Source of the DNA: Pedobacter zeaxanthinifaciens | GTDB taxonomy: Bacteria > Bacteroidota > Bacteroidia > Sphingobacteriales > Sphingobacteriaceae | Length of the DNA: 64,000 bases | Direction: 5' to 3' | NCBI RefSeq assembly: GCF_003313335.1 | Contig: NZ_QMHP01000010.1 | Location: forward strand, 64,997 to 128,996 | Part shown: in pieces, positions 35,932 to 44,785 of the stretch | Numbering within the stretch: position 1 is the stretch's first letter | How the letters are laid out: the number at the start of each line of letters is the position of its first letter | Position numbers and translations under genes: made by a program | Notes under the pieces: generated by a model | What the model saw: only the letters and a program-made list of their open reading frames with translations | Database searches by the model: none | Told to the model about the DNA's origin: nothing

Positions 35932-36255
35932 TTAGAACGAAAAATCGTCATCTGTTTTCGCTGCATATTCTTGGTTATCAGAATATTCGTAGCGTTTTTC
36001 AACTACTTCTTGGCGAGATTTGATATAATCAACAGTTTCGGTTAAGCCTTCTGTAAACTTCTCGAAATCTTCTTTGTACAAGAAAATCTTGTGTTTTACA
36101 AAAACGCCATCCTCTAATCTTTTCTTACTCTCGGTTAACGTAAGGTAGTAATCACCTGAACGTGTAGCTTTTACATCAAAAAAATAAGTACGTTTACCAG
36201 CTCTTACTTTCTTCGAAAAAACCTCTTCTCTCTCTTTGTTGTCGAAATCTCCCAT
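35932..36255 (-). CDS. PUR-domain (DUF3276) nucleic-acid-binding protein
   Basis: A 107-residue protein of the PUR-alpha/DUF3276 family. The core FSKKVRAGKRTYFFDVKATRSGDYYLTLTESKK is the basic beta-sheet of PUR repeats. The tail is acidic (ending AAKTDDDFSF). PUR proteins bind single-stranded DNA or RNA; the Borrelia homologue is a regulator. ATG at 36255 was chosen; the open frame upstream to 36312 is not supported by the family length. It has its own terminator. Confidence 0.85.
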   Translation of the reverse strand: MGDFDNKEREEVFSKKVRAGKRTYFFDVKATRSGDYYLTLTESKKRLEDGVFVKHKIFLYKEDFEKFTEGLTETVDYIKSRQEVVEKRYEYSDNQEYAAKTDDDFSF

Positions 36256-36355
36256 TTTATTGTGTGTGTAGTGTGGTTTTGGTTGGGGTAAATATAATGT
36301 AATAATTTCCAACTTTCAAAATAGAAGTAGTAGTAATTGTGTTTTTTTTGATATT

Positions 36356-38137
36356 TTAAGAATTTTCTTCTTCTAATAGTTGATTCTGATACATTTCAGC
36401 ATACATTCCATTCAAATTGAGCAGTTGCTGATGAGTTCCTTCTTCTACAACTTTTCCATTATCTAACACCAATATTTTATCTGCATTTTTAATGGTTGAA
36501 ATGCGGTGCGCAATCAAGATACTCGTTCTTCCGCTCATCAATTTACCTAAATTGGATAAAATCTCTTCTTCTGTCTTGGTATCAACTGCCGATAGACAAT
36601 CGTCAAAAACCAGCATTTGCGGCGATTTGATTAACGCCCTTGCAATAGAAACGCGTTGTTTTTGCCCTCCCGAAAGTGTAATGCCACGTTCGCCCAACAT
36701 GGTTTCAAACTGTTGGTCGAAACCGACGATGTTATGATAAACTGCGGCATTCTTTGCAGCGTTGGTCACTTCCTCATCACTCACACTATCCAAACCAAAC
36801 GCAATGTTGTTTTTAATGGTATCCGAAAACAAAAACACTTCTTGTGGCACGAACCCAATTTGCGAGCGATATTGCTGCAAATTCAACTGCTTAGGAGATT
36901 TGCCCTCTACAAAAATCTCTCCTGATGACACGTCGTACATCCGCATAATTAAATTGGCCAAAGTAGATTTTCCAGAACCTGTTCGTCCAATTATCGCTAC
37001 AAATTCACCGCTTTTAATCTCAAAACTTACATTTTTTAGCGCTTCAATTCCTGTATCCGGATAAGTAAAACTTACATTTTTAAAGCTGATATTACCTTGC
37101 AATTGCACCTCTTCACCGCCTGAATTGATATCTGGAACTAGGTGTAAAAATTCGTTGATACGTTTTTGCGAGGCCGCGGCACGTTGTATTAGTGTAGTTA
37201 CCCACCCCAGCATGGTTACCGGAAAAGTTAACTGATTAACGTAAAAAATAAACTCAGCTATATTTCCGGGAGTAATTGCGCCATCAATCACCTTGTTTCC
37301 ACCAATGTAAATGGTTAAAATGGTACTTAACCCTACCAGTAGCAACATCGCTGGGTAAAAGAAAGCTTGTACTCGCACCAAATCCATCGAGTTACTTTTG
37401 TAAGCATTGCTTTCTTTTGCGAAGATATCTTGAGCATATTTTTCGCGTACGTAAGATTTGATTACCCTGATGCCCGAAAATCGCTCCTGCACAAAACTGG
37501 ATAGCCTTGAAAGTTGCTCTTGAATTTTTTCACTTTTATGGTTGATGATGGTGTTGACATGGTAAATAACTACCACCAAAATAGGCAAAGGCAACAAGGT
37601 ATAAATTGCTAAAGTGCTATTTACCGAAAACATGAAGTAAATAACCAAGCAAGATTGCACTGTGGTATTGATGGCATACATAATTGCTGGACCAACGTAC
37701 ATGCGCACCCTATTCACATCTTCAGTAGCTCGGTTCATTAAATCGCCTGTATTGTTGCGACGATAAAATCCTAAACTGAGCTTCTGGTAGTGCGCATATA
37801 TCTCATTTTTCATGTCGTACTCAATATGCCTAGACATTAAAATGATGGTTTGTCGCATAAAAAACAAAAACAATCCCCGAATGAGGTAAAGCGCTAGAAT
37901 TAGTGCACCAAAAAACAATAAGCTGTAACTGAAAATATTGTAAACTATTGCTTGGCGATCAAAGCCAGCATACAACCTATACACCTGAATATTTTCGGTA
38001 ATTAAATCAAAAGCCTGACGTATCACCTGCCCAGGAACAGTTCCAAAGATATTTGAAATCACCACGAAAATTATTCCCGGCAAAATTCGCCACTTGTATT
38101 TGACAAAATATTTATTGAGAAAGAAAAGGTGTTTCAT
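36356..38137 (-). CDS. ABC exporter (fused permease-ATPase)
   Basis: A 593-residue half-transporter with six N-terminal helices (about 1-310) and a C-terminal ATPase. Walker A is GRTGSGKST, the signature is LSGGQKQR and Walker B is MLVFDDCLSAVD; the His switch is IAHRIS. In Walker B the usual catalytic Glu after DD reads Cys (DDCLSAVD), a pattern of degenerate sites in heterodimeric exporters. A partner half-transporter is not in the window. Substrate unknown, MsbA/Mdl-like. The start sits 8 nt from a TAACTTTG element (38145-38152). Confidence 0.88.
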   Translation of the reverse strand: MKHLFFLNKYFVKYKWRILPGIIFVVISNIFGTVPGQVIRQAFDLITENIQVYRLYAGFDRQAIVYNIFSYSLLFFGALILALYLIRGLFLFFMRQTIILMSRHIEYDMKNEIYAHYQKLSLGFYRRNNTGDLMNRATEDVNRVRMYVGPAIMYAINTTVQSCLVIYFMFSVNSTLAIYTLLPLPILVVVIYHVNTIINHKSEKIQEQLSRLSSFVQERFSGIRVIKSYVREKYAQDIFAKESNAYKSNSMDLVRVQAFFYPAMLLLVGLSTILTIYIGGNKVIDGAITPGNIAEFIFYVNQLTFPVTMLGWVTTLIQRAAASQKRINEFLHLVPDINSGGEEVQLQGNISFKNVSFTYPDTGIEALKNVSFEIKSGEFVAIIGRTGSGKSTLANLIMRMYDVSSGEIFVEGKSPKQLNLQQYRSQIGFVPQEVFLFSDTIKNNIAFGLDSVSDEEVTNAAKNAAVYHNIVGFDQQFETMLGERGITLSGGQKQRVSIARALIKSPQMLVFDDCLSAVDTKTEEEILSNLGKLMSGRTSILIAHRISTIKNADKILVLDNGKVVEEGTHQQLLNLNGMYAEMYQNQLLEEENS

Positions 38138-38144
38138 GGTGCGG

Positions 38145-38152
38145 CAAAGTTA
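38145..38152 (-). promoter_or_regulatory. -7 element of the ABC exporter
   Basis: Minus-strand TAACTTTG matches TAnnTTTG and ends 7 nt before the ATG at 38137; the transcript would be leaderless or nearly so. Confidence 0.5.
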
Positions 38153-38159
38153 GTGAATT

Positions 38160-38290
38160 AGTTGGTTGGTTTTTTGTTCATTTGTTCATTGGTTCATTGG
38201 TTCATTGGTCATTAGTTCATTGGGCATTGGTTATTGGTTCATTGATTATTGCTTATTAGTTATTGTTTATTAGTTATTGGTCATAGTTTT
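38160..38290. repeat. Tandem words (ttcattggttcattggtcat) between ABC exporter and dehydrogenase
   Basis: About 125 bp of degenerate attggttcattgg / tattagttattgg words. The unit length drifts around 9-11 bp. It sits between the divergent promoters of the two genes. Confidence 0.65.
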
Positions 38291-38331
38291 GTTTATTTAA
38301 AATACGCTTAGCTTAAATGATTTTTTTGTTT

Positions 38332-38339
38332 TAGCTTTG
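38332..38339 (+). promoter_or_regulatory. -7 element of the leucine-dehydrogenase-like gene
   Basis: TAGCTTTG matches TAnnTTTG, 27 nt before the ATG at 38367. Confidence 0.5.
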
Positions 38340-38366
38340 CAGCGTAGGTTCCAACAGTTATTTGCT

Positions 38367-39455
38367 ATGCCAGAAAACAATTCTTCTAACCCCTCGATAT
38401 TAGAGCAATTAAGCCTCTCTGGCCATAAGAAAGTAGTTTTTTGTAATGATGTAGCTACTGGATTAAAGGCGATAATTGCCATACACGATACCACTTTAGG
38501 CCCTGCATTAGGTGGCGTTAGGATGTGGAACTACAACTCTGAGGCCGAAGCTCTTGAAGACGTTTTACGCTTATCTAAAGGCATGACCTACAAAGCTGCT
38601 GTTGCCGGCTTAAATGTTGGTGGTGGCGCAGCCGTAATTATAGGCGATTCAAGAAGGCAAAAAACTGAGGCTTTAATGCGTAGCTTTGGGCGTTTTGTTA
38701 AAAACCTTAACGGCGAGTTTATCGCTGGCGAAGATGTAGGCACCACCGTACGTGATATGGAATACATCCGCATGGAAACCCAGCACGTTACAGGCGTACC
38801 TGAATCATTAGGTGGCGCTGGAAATCCGGCACCTTATTCGGCAAAAGGTGTTTACCTAGGAATTAAGGCTAGCGTAAAAGAAATTTTCGGTACCGATGAA
38901 CTTGCTGGTCGCTCGGTGGTGGTGCAAGGCACAGGAAACGTGGGCGAACACTTGGTTGAACTGCTACGCAATGATAATGTAGAGGTTTACGTGAGTGATA
39001 TCAACGAAGATCGTATGCGTGTAATTGCTAGGAAATACAAGGCCAAAGCAATTGATGCAGATAAGATTTTCACCATCGCAGCCGATATTTATGCTCCATG
39101 CGCTTTAGGAGCAACCATTAACGATAAAACCATTAAAACCATGAAATTTGCCATTATTGCCGGCTCGGCAAATAACCAACTGGCAAATGAGGGAATCCAT
39201 GGACAGTTACTTCACGATAAAGGCATTTTATATGCGCCCGATTACCTGATCAATGCTGGAGGCATCATCAGCTGTTACTCGGAGCTTACCGGCTACGGCA
39301 GGAAACGTACTATGCAGTTGATAGATAACATTTACGATGCTACACGCGAAGTAATTAAATTATCCAAAGCAGAAAATATGCCTACTAACTTAGCTGCAGG
39401 CCGTATTGCCGAAAAACGTATCGAAGACATTAAAAAAATCAAATCATCATATTAA
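38367..39455 (+). CDS. Leucine dehydrogenase-like protein with catalytic Lys replaced
   Basis: A 362-residue Glu/Leu/Phe/Val dehydrogenase, nearest to leucine dehydrogenase: MTYKAAVAGLNVGGG, FGRFVKNLNGEFIAGEDVGTT, YAPCALGATINDKT and YAPDYLINAGGIIS are all conserved. The substrate carboxylate lysine (Lys68 of Bacillus LeuDH) is Lys76 here. The catalytic lysine (Lys80, in GGGK) aligns with Ala88, since the segment reads GGGAAVIIGD. The Rossmann motif VVVQGTGNVGEHL is intact. It may be inactive, altered in reaction, or non-catalytic. ATG at 38367; an earlier ATG at 38337 would overlap the promoter element. Confidence 0.85.
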   Translation: MPENNSSNPSILEQLSLSGHKKVVFCNDVATGLKAIIAIHDTTLGPALGGVRMWNYNSEAEALEDVLRLSKGMTYKAAVAGLNVGGGAAVIIGDSRRQKTEALMRSFGRFVKNLNGEFIAGEDVGTTVRDMEYIRMETQHVTGVPESLGGAGNPAPYSAKGVYLGIKASVKEIFGTDELAGRSVVVQGTGNVGEHLVELLRNDNVEVYVSDINEDRMRVIARKYKAKAIDADKIFTIAADIYAPCALGATINDKTIKTMKFAIIAGSANNQLANEGIHGQLLHDKGILYAPDYLINAGGIISCYSELTGYGRKRTMQLIDNIYDATREVIKLSKAENMPTNLAAGRIAEKRIEDIKKIKSSY

Positions 39456-39508
39456 TTTACATTTTATAACACACAAGAGGTAATTTTACCGCAATCGTTC
39501 TTACATTC

Positions 39509-40459
39509 ATGTTAAACAGAAGGCACCTTAGAATCAAAGCCCTGCAAAATATCTTCGCTTGGCACACTACTGAAAAAAAAGACAGCATCGGCAGTCAGAA
39601 ATTATTAATGAAAAGTATTGATGAGGTATATCAGATGTACATTTCCATGTTAGCTTTAATAGTTGACGTTACTGATTACACCGCCCATGATGCTATCGAA
39701 AGAGCCAATAAGCATTTGCCAACGGCCGAAGATTTAAATCCAAATCAAAAATTATTGCACAACAAATTTGCTAACGTATTAAAACATAACCCAGAGTATG
39801 TTGCAGCCGTTAACAAATATCAAATCAACTGGTTTTCAGACCCTGAATTAGTTAAATCTGTTTTCAATAAATTAAAAGAAAGCAAGGAATATCAAGATTA
39901 TTTAGCGGAAGATTTTGAAGAAACTTTAGAAAGCTCTAAAGAAATCATCAAGTTTATTTTCCGTAAAATGTTATTGAAAAACGTTAACGTTGTACAAATC
40001 TTCGAAGATAAATTTATCAATTGGCCTGTAGATAGAGAGGTGATGCAAGGCATGGTAGCAAAAACTATCAAAAACTTTGAGTCTGAAGATCCTTTGAAAA
40101 ACAAACTGACGCCAATTAGTGCAGACTGGACAGAGGACAGCACTTTTGTGAAGGATTTATTTGCCTACACCTTAAAAAATGACGATAAATACCAGGAGTT
40201 AATTGCAGAGAGGACAAAAAACTGGGAGTCGGAACGTATTGCATTAATGGATACCATCTTGATGAAAATGGCCATTTGCGAGCTGATGAACTTCCCTTCT
40301 ATCCCTGTAAAAGTTACCATTAACGAGTACTTAGATTTATCAAAAGATTACAGTACACCGAAAAGTAATACGTTTATAAATGGTATCTTGGACAAGATTT
40401 TAAATGATCTGAAGAAAAATAACAGCATTAAAAAAATCGGTAGAGGATTAATTGAGTAG
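39509..40459 (+). CDS. nusB: Transcription antitermination factor NusB (long form)
   Basis: A 316-residue protein. The N-terminus (MLNRRHLRIKALQNIFAW) and the C-terminal half (DTILMKMAICELMNFPSIPVKVTINEYLDLSKDYSTP and SNTFINGILDKIL) match NusB. An insert lengthens it to about twice the E. coli size, as is usual in Bacteroidota. NusB binds boxA RNA with NusE (S10) in rRNA antitermination. It starts the cluster nusB, DUF1573, yajC, ybbR, coaE. Confidence 0.92.
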   Translation: MLNRRHLRIKALQNIFAWHTTEKKDSIGSQKLLMKSIDEVYQMYISMLALIVDVTDYTAHDAIERANKHLPTAEDLNPNQKLLHNKFANVLKHNPEYVAAVNKYQINWFSDPELVKSVFNKLKESKEYQDYLAEDFEETLESSKEIIKFIFRKMLLKNVNVVQIFEDKFINWPVDREVMQGMVAKTIKNFESEDPLKNKLTPISADWTEDSTFVKDLFAYTLKNDDKYQELIAERTKNWESERIALMDTILMKMAICELMNFPSIPVKVTINEYLDLSKDYSTPKSNTFINGILDKILNDLKKNNSIKKIGRGLIE

Positions 40460-40512
40460 CTTTTCTGAAATAAGCTTAGATTTATCCACACCAACTTTAA
40501 AAGAAAGCAATA

Positions 40513-40971
40513 ATGAAAAAACTTTTTTTTGTAGCCATTTGCGCAGCAGCATTTACCGCTTGCCAAAACAATAGTAAAACTACTGAAGCAACAAACAACG
40601 AAGTAGCGGTAGCAAACCAATCTAACAGTTCAGAAAATTCGGCAATTGCAGATCCTGACGCTCCGAAGGTACAGGTTGAGAAAGCAGTTTATGAGTTTGG
40701 CGAAATTAAGCAGGGCGAAAAAGTAAGCTATACCTTCAAGTTTAAAAATGTAGGTAAAACGCCTTTAATCATTACCAACGCTTCAGCTACTTGCGGTTGC
40801 ACACAACCAGAGTATCCAAAAGAGCCAATTAAACCTGGTGATGAAGGGACAATTAACGTAACCTTTAACAGCGCTGGAAAAGAAGGATTGCAGGATAAAG
40901 TGGTAACTATTACCTCTAACGCAAACCCTGCCTTTGAACAATTGCATTTGGTGGGCAACGTTAAAAAATAG
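40513..40971 (+). CDS. DUF1573 lipoprotein
   Basis: A 152-residue lipoprotein: signal peptide with lipobox FTACQ (Cys17), a Ser/Asn-rich linker, then an Ig-like DUF1573 domain with CGCTQPEYPKEPIKPGDEG. DUF1573 is common in Bacteroidota and its function is unknown. It lies between nusB and yajC in a conserved cluster. Confidence 0.88.
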   Translation: MKKLFFVAICAAAFTACQNNSKTTEATNNEVAVANQSNSSENSAIADPDAPKVQVEKAVYEFGEIKQGEKVSYTFKFKNVGKTPLIITNASATCGCTQPEYPKEPIKPGDEGTINVTFNSAGKEGLQDKVVTITSNANPAFEQLHLVGNVKK

Positions 40972-41043
40972 CATTTAATAACAGGTTGCCGTGGATATTG
41001 ATAAAATCTCGGCGAACCATTAACCAATAAAATAAATTAAATA

Positions 41044-41352
41044 ATGATATCAACAGTAATTTTACAGGCTGGCGGTCAAGGTATGCAAACTATCATCATG
41101 TTCGGATTGATGTTTGTTGTAATGTACTTTTTCATGATCAGACCTCAGATGAAAAAAGCAAAAGACCACAAAAAAATGGTAGCCGAACTTAAAGTAGGCG
41201 ATAAAATTGTAACTACAGCAGGTATTCATGGTAAAATTGTAGGATCAAACGATACTACTTTTTTAATTGAAGTAGAAGGTGGTGGCAAAATTCGTTTCGA
41301 TAAATCGGCAATTTCTTTAGATGCTACTAAAGCTGCTGAGCCTAAAGCATAA
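41044..41352 (+). CDS. yajC: Preprotein translocase subunit YajC
   Basis: A 102-residue single-pass membrane protein with the YajC features: a hydrophobic helix (about 20-38) ending in MIRPQMKKAKDHKKM, then VGDKIVTTAGIHGKIV. YajC associates with SecDF and SecYEG. It is followed by a strong terminator. Confidence 0.93.
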   Translation: MISTVILQAGGQGMQTIIMFGLMFVVMYFFMIRPQMKKAKDHKKMVAELKVGDKIVTTAGIHGKIVGSNDTTFLIEVEGGGKIRFDKSAISLDATKAAEPKA

Positions 41353-41385
41353 TTTCAGTCACAATTATCATCTCCACTAAATAAG

Positions 41386-41410
41386 GCCACTTCGATACGC
41401 TCGAAGTGGC
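41386..41410 (+). terminator. Intrinsic terminator after yajC
   Basis: GCCACTTCGA (41386-41395) and TCGAAGTGGC (41401-41410) are perfectly complementary with a 5-nt loop and are followed by eight T. Confidence 0.92.
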
Positions 41411-41431
41411 TTTTTTTTGTAATTTTACGCT

Positions 41432-42379
41432 ATGCCGTTTATCAAGTTAACCAAGTTGGAACAAAAGCGCTTTGGCACTATCTTATTGTGCATTTTTTGT
41501 GCAATAGGCGCTTGGTTATTTTTGGCACTAAACAAAAAATATCCTTACCAAGTACAAACTGAGCTTTTGTACAAAGATGAACCTCAGGGGAAAGCATTTA
41601 AAGCATTACAACCCGACACCGTAGATTTAAAGGTAGAAGGCAGCGGATGGCAACTGCTATTTGCCCGCTTGAGGATTAACCCACCATCGGTTACGGTAAG
41701 TTTGCAAAAGCTTAACAGCAGAAGCTACGTTGTTTTTTCAGAACAGTTAGAGCAAATCAATAAGCAGCTTGGAAGTTCACAAAAAGTAATTTCTGTTACT
41801 CCTGACACGCTTTATTTCGATTTCTCCAAACGTACTAATAAGCGAGTGCCGTTAAAATTAATCTCGAAACTGAGCTTCGTACAGCAACATGGCGTGGCTA
41901 AGCCTATTCAGCTAAAACCTGCTTACGTTAATATTTCGGGACCAAAAGAAGAACTGGACAAGATACACATTTGGCATACGGACAGTTTGAAGTTGGACAA
42001 CATTGAAAACAATGTAGACACCAGAATAAACATCTTAAAAAATGCCATCAGCAACGTGAGTGTTTATCCCACCAATGTGGGTGTGAGAATTCCGGTAGAC
42101 GAGTTTACGGAGAAAACCATTGAAGTACCGTTAACACTTTTGAACAACAAGGAGTATTACGATGTGAAACTTTATCCTAAAAAGGTTAAGGTAACTATTT
42201 TGGTAGCACTATCCAACTACGCAAAAGCTAACGAAGACGCTGTAAAAGTGGCGGTTGATTTGAACGAGTGGAAGATATTGAATCATCGCAAACTTTCAGT
42301 AAAAGTCCGTCAATTACCAGCTTTCTCCTCGGTAGTGCGTATTGAGCCCCAAAACGTGGATTTTATCATAGAAAAATAA
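41432..42379 (+). CDS. YbbR-like domain protein
   Basis: A 315-residue protein with one N-terminal helix (about 15-32) and several YbbR-like repeats in the extracytoplasmic part (for example VDLKVEGSGWQLLFARL, VNISGPKEELDKI and TNVGVRIPVDEF). In Firmicutes the YbbR/CdaR protein regulates the c-di-AMP cyclase; in Bacteroidota it is usually found with coaE, as here. Its stop overlaps the coaE start by one base. Confidence 0.82.
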   Translation: MPFIKLTKLEQKRFGTILLCIFCAIGAWLFLALNKKYPYQVQTELLYKDEPQGKAFKALQPDTVDLKVEGSGWQLLFARLRINPPSVTVSLQKLNSRSYVVFSEQLEQINKQLGSSQKVISVTPDTLYFDFSKRTNKRVPLKLISKLSFVQQHGVAKPIQLKPAYVNISGPKEELDKIHIWHTDSLKLDNIENNVDTRINILKNAISNVSVYPTNVGVRIPVDEFTEKTIEVPLTLLNNKEYYDVKLYPKKVKVTILVALSNYAKANEDAVKVAVDLNEWKILNHRKLSVKVRQLPAFSSVVRIEPQNVDFIIEK

Positions 42380-42987
42380 TGCTGAAGATAGGTATAACGG
42401 GTGGTATAGGCAGCGGAAAAACAACTGTATGCAAGGTTTTTGAAACATTAGGCATTCCTGTATTTTACGCCGATACGGTAGCAAAACAAATCATGACCAC
42501 AGATTTTACTTTGATTGAGGGCATTAAAACCACTTTTGGTTCAGCAAGTTATTTCGAGGATGGTAGCTTAAACAATAAGCACATTGCCAACATCGTATTT
42601 AACAACGAGAAAGAATTGGCAAAGTTGAATGCATTAGTGCATCCCGCTGTTTTTAGAGCATTTGATGCTTGGGATGCGAAATTATCAAAAAACATCCCCT
42701 ACTCTTTAAAGGAGGCGGCGCTACTGTTCGAAAGTGGTTCTTACAAAATGTGTGATAAAAATATTTTGGTAACCGCACCACAGGCAGTTAAAATTGCGAG
42801 GGTAACAGTACGCGACAATGTAAGCGAAGAACAGGTTTTAGCAAGGATGAACAAACAATTACAAGACGAGGAAAAAATTAAATTGGCAGATTTCGACATC
42901 AACAATACCGAAAGCCAATCAGTTATTTTACAAGTTTTAGCACTACACAAAACGTTTTTGGAGCTTGCAGCTTCCTATAAACAGTAA
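42379..42987 (+). CDS. coaE: Dephospho-CoA kinase
   Basis: A 202-residue kinase of the last CoA step. The P-loop is GITGGIGSGKTTV, and the CoA-binding lid is around RVTVRDNVSEEQVLARM. Length is normal (E. coli 206). It overlaps the YbbR gene by one base and ends a tight cluster. Confidence 0.95.
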   Translation: MLKIGITGGIGSGKTTVCKVFETLGIPVFYADTVAKQIMTTDFTLIEGIKTTFGSASYFEDGSLNNKHIANIVFNNEKELAKLNALVHPAVFRAFDAWDAKLSKNIPYSLKEAALLFESGSYKMCDKNILVTAPQAVKIARVTVRDNVSEEQVLARMNKQLQDEEKIKLADFDINNTESQSVILQVLALHKTFLELAASYKQ

Positions 42988-43026
42988 ATCACCTTAACAG
43001 CACTGCGCCTATCTAGGCCAAATATA

Positions 43027-43974
43027 ATGAATAACATTTTACAGGATTTTATTGAGTTAACTAAGTCGGGTTTGTATTGCCGTTACGGCGATTTTTATTT
43101 AGATCCGCAGGAGGCAGTTCACAACGCCGTAATTTCCCATGCACATGGCGACCATGCGCTGAGCGGAAATCATCAGGTGTACTGCACAAAGGCTACCCAG
43201 TTATTCATGCAACACCGATATAAAAAATTTGCGGCTGCAGCCTTCCACATCATCAATTACAAAGAACAATTTGTTTTAAACGGCGTCAACATCAAGTTTT
43301 ATCCAGCTGGCCACATGTTAGGTTCGGCAATGATATTAATGGAATACAAAGGCGTTAAATACCTTTATACTGGAGATTATAAAACGGAAGATGATGATAC
43401 ATGCGAAGCAATTGAGCTGGTAAATGCCGATGTGCTGATTACTGAAACTACTTTTGCTAATCCTGATGTTGGCCACCCAGATGCAAACGAGGAAATACAA
43501 AAGCTGAACGGAGTAGAAAGCAACATTATGCTTGGGGCATATGCGTTGGGCAAAAGTCAGCGCTTAATAGCATTAATTAACCAACATTGTGCCAATAAGC
43601 GGATTTTGGTGCACCACAGCATTATGCCCTTTGTACATATTTACGAGCAAATGGGCATCAACTTAGGGAAATACCAACCCTACGATAGAAAAATTATGAA
43701 GCAGCAATTGACCGGCAACATTTACATTGTGCCGCCAATGGTCTTCAACAGCTACATTAGGGCAATTAATGTGGTACGGGTTTTTGCTACCGGCTGGCAG
43801 CATCTACAAAAAGGCAATGCACTGCATTTATACATTTCCGATCATGTTGATTGGAAGGGAATTATCAAAACCATTGAAACTGTAAAACCTACCGAAGTAT
43901 GGACTTTGCATGGAGATGGAAAGCAGTTAAAAAATCATTTTGAGGATAAGCTCACAGTAAAGATATTAAACTGA
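43027..43974 (+). CDS. Metallo-beta-lactamase-fold exonuclease-like protein
   Basis: A 315-residue protein of the beta-CASP-related metallo-beta-lactamase group. The zinc motif is HAHGDHALSG (about residues 39-48), with further ligands in GHMLGSAMILMEY, YTGDYKTEDD and a C-terminal His. The SGLYCRYGDFYLDP start is typical of the ligase-associated DNA exonuclease family. No DNA ligase is next to it, so the role in DNA repair is inferred from the family. DUF5522 follows. Confidence 0.8.
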   Translation: MNNILQDFIELTKSGLYCRYGDFYLDPQEAVHNAVISHAHGDHALSGNHQVYCTKATQLFMQHRYKKFAAAAFHIINYKEQFVLNGVNIKFYPAGHMLGSAMILMEYKGVKYLYTGDYKTEDDDTCEAIELVNADVLITETTFANPDVGHPDANEEIQKLNGVESNIMLGAYALGKSQRLIALINQHCANKRILVHHSIMPFVHIYEQMGINLGKYQPYDRKIMKQQLTGNIYIVPPMVFNSYIRAINVVRVFATGWQHLQKGNALHLYISDHVDWKGIIKTIETVKPTEVWTLHGDGKQLKNHFEDKLTVKILN

Positions 43975-44000
43975 TTAGGTAACTTAGGGCAAACTTAACC

Positions 44001-44156
44001 ATGAAAGAAGGAGAAGATTTTTACTTTAATGAAGATGGCTTAATGGTTTTTACAAAAGCCTATCATCTAAAAAGAGGCTATTGTTGCAAAAACAAATGCA
44101 AGCATTGCCCTTGGAATTTTGGTAAGAAGACATCTGATAAACCCGCTGACCGCTAG
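44001..44156 (+). CDS. DUF5522 small Cys-rich protein
   Basis: A 51-residue protein starting MKEGEDFYFNEDGLMVFT. The hallmark is LKRGYCCKNKCKHCPW, five cysteines in a pattern (CCx3CxxC plus His) suited to zinc or Fe-S binding. This matches DUF5522 of Bacteroidota, whose function is unknown. It starts 26 bp after the exonuclease-like gene. Too short for a standard ORF list. Confidence 0.82.
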   Translation: MKEGEDFYFNEDGLMVFTKAYHLKRGYCCKNKCKHCPWNFGKKTSDKPADR

Positions 44157-44249
44157 CGTATTACATCAAATTTTATCGCCGCTATAGCGCAAAGTAATTT
44201 TTAGTTTACAATCAAACAGCTTAGCAAACAGATTGTTAACTTAGAAATT

Positions 44250-44738
44250 ATGGTGAAGAAAAACCCAATACCTAACGCATTTGCCTTTTTAATTTGTATT
44301 GCTATTCCAATTGGTATTGGATTTTTTGCAAGTTCATTTACTATTGACGCCATAAAAACCTGGTATGTCAATTTAAACAAGCCTTCATTTAATCCGCCAA
44401 ATTGGGTTTTTGCTCCTGTATGGACTACATTGTACGTGTTAATGGGCGTAGCTTCCTATCGGGTTTGGTACCGCAGGAAAGCCGCTGATGGATTCCAATA
44501 TGCGGTGATTGTTTATTTCATACAACTGGCACTGAACTTTGCATGGTCACTTATCTTTTTCGAAATGAGGCAAATTGGACTAGCCTTAATTGAAATAGTC
44601 TTGCTCCTTTTTGCCATCCTTTTCAATGGTTTTATTTTCTATCGCTTCGATAAATTGGCGGGTTGGCTATTTGTACCTTATTTTCTTTGGGCTAGCTTTG
44701 CCACTTACCTTACCTACACTATTTTTATCCTTAACTAA
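44250..44738 (+). CDS. tspO: TspO/MBR family tryptophan-rich membrane protein
   Basis: A 162-residue protein with five helices. Conserved TspO features are WYVNLNKPSFNPPNWVFAPVWTTLYVLMGVA and the ALNFAWSLIFF stretch. TspO binds porphyrins and is linked to tetrapyrrole and stress regulation in bacteria. Stand-alone gene. Confidence 0.93.
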   Translation: MVKKNPIPNAFAFLICIAIPIGIGFFASSFTIDAIKTWYVNLNKPSFNPPNWVFAPVWTTLYVLMGVASYRVWYRRKAADGFQYAVIVYFIQLALNFAWSLIFFEMRQIGLALIEIVLLLFAILFNGFIFYRFDKLAGWLFVPYFLWASFATYLTYTIFILN

Positions 44739-44785
44739 ATAATAACTAGCTTAAATTAAAGAAAATAGGTACTTTTATAGGTAAC

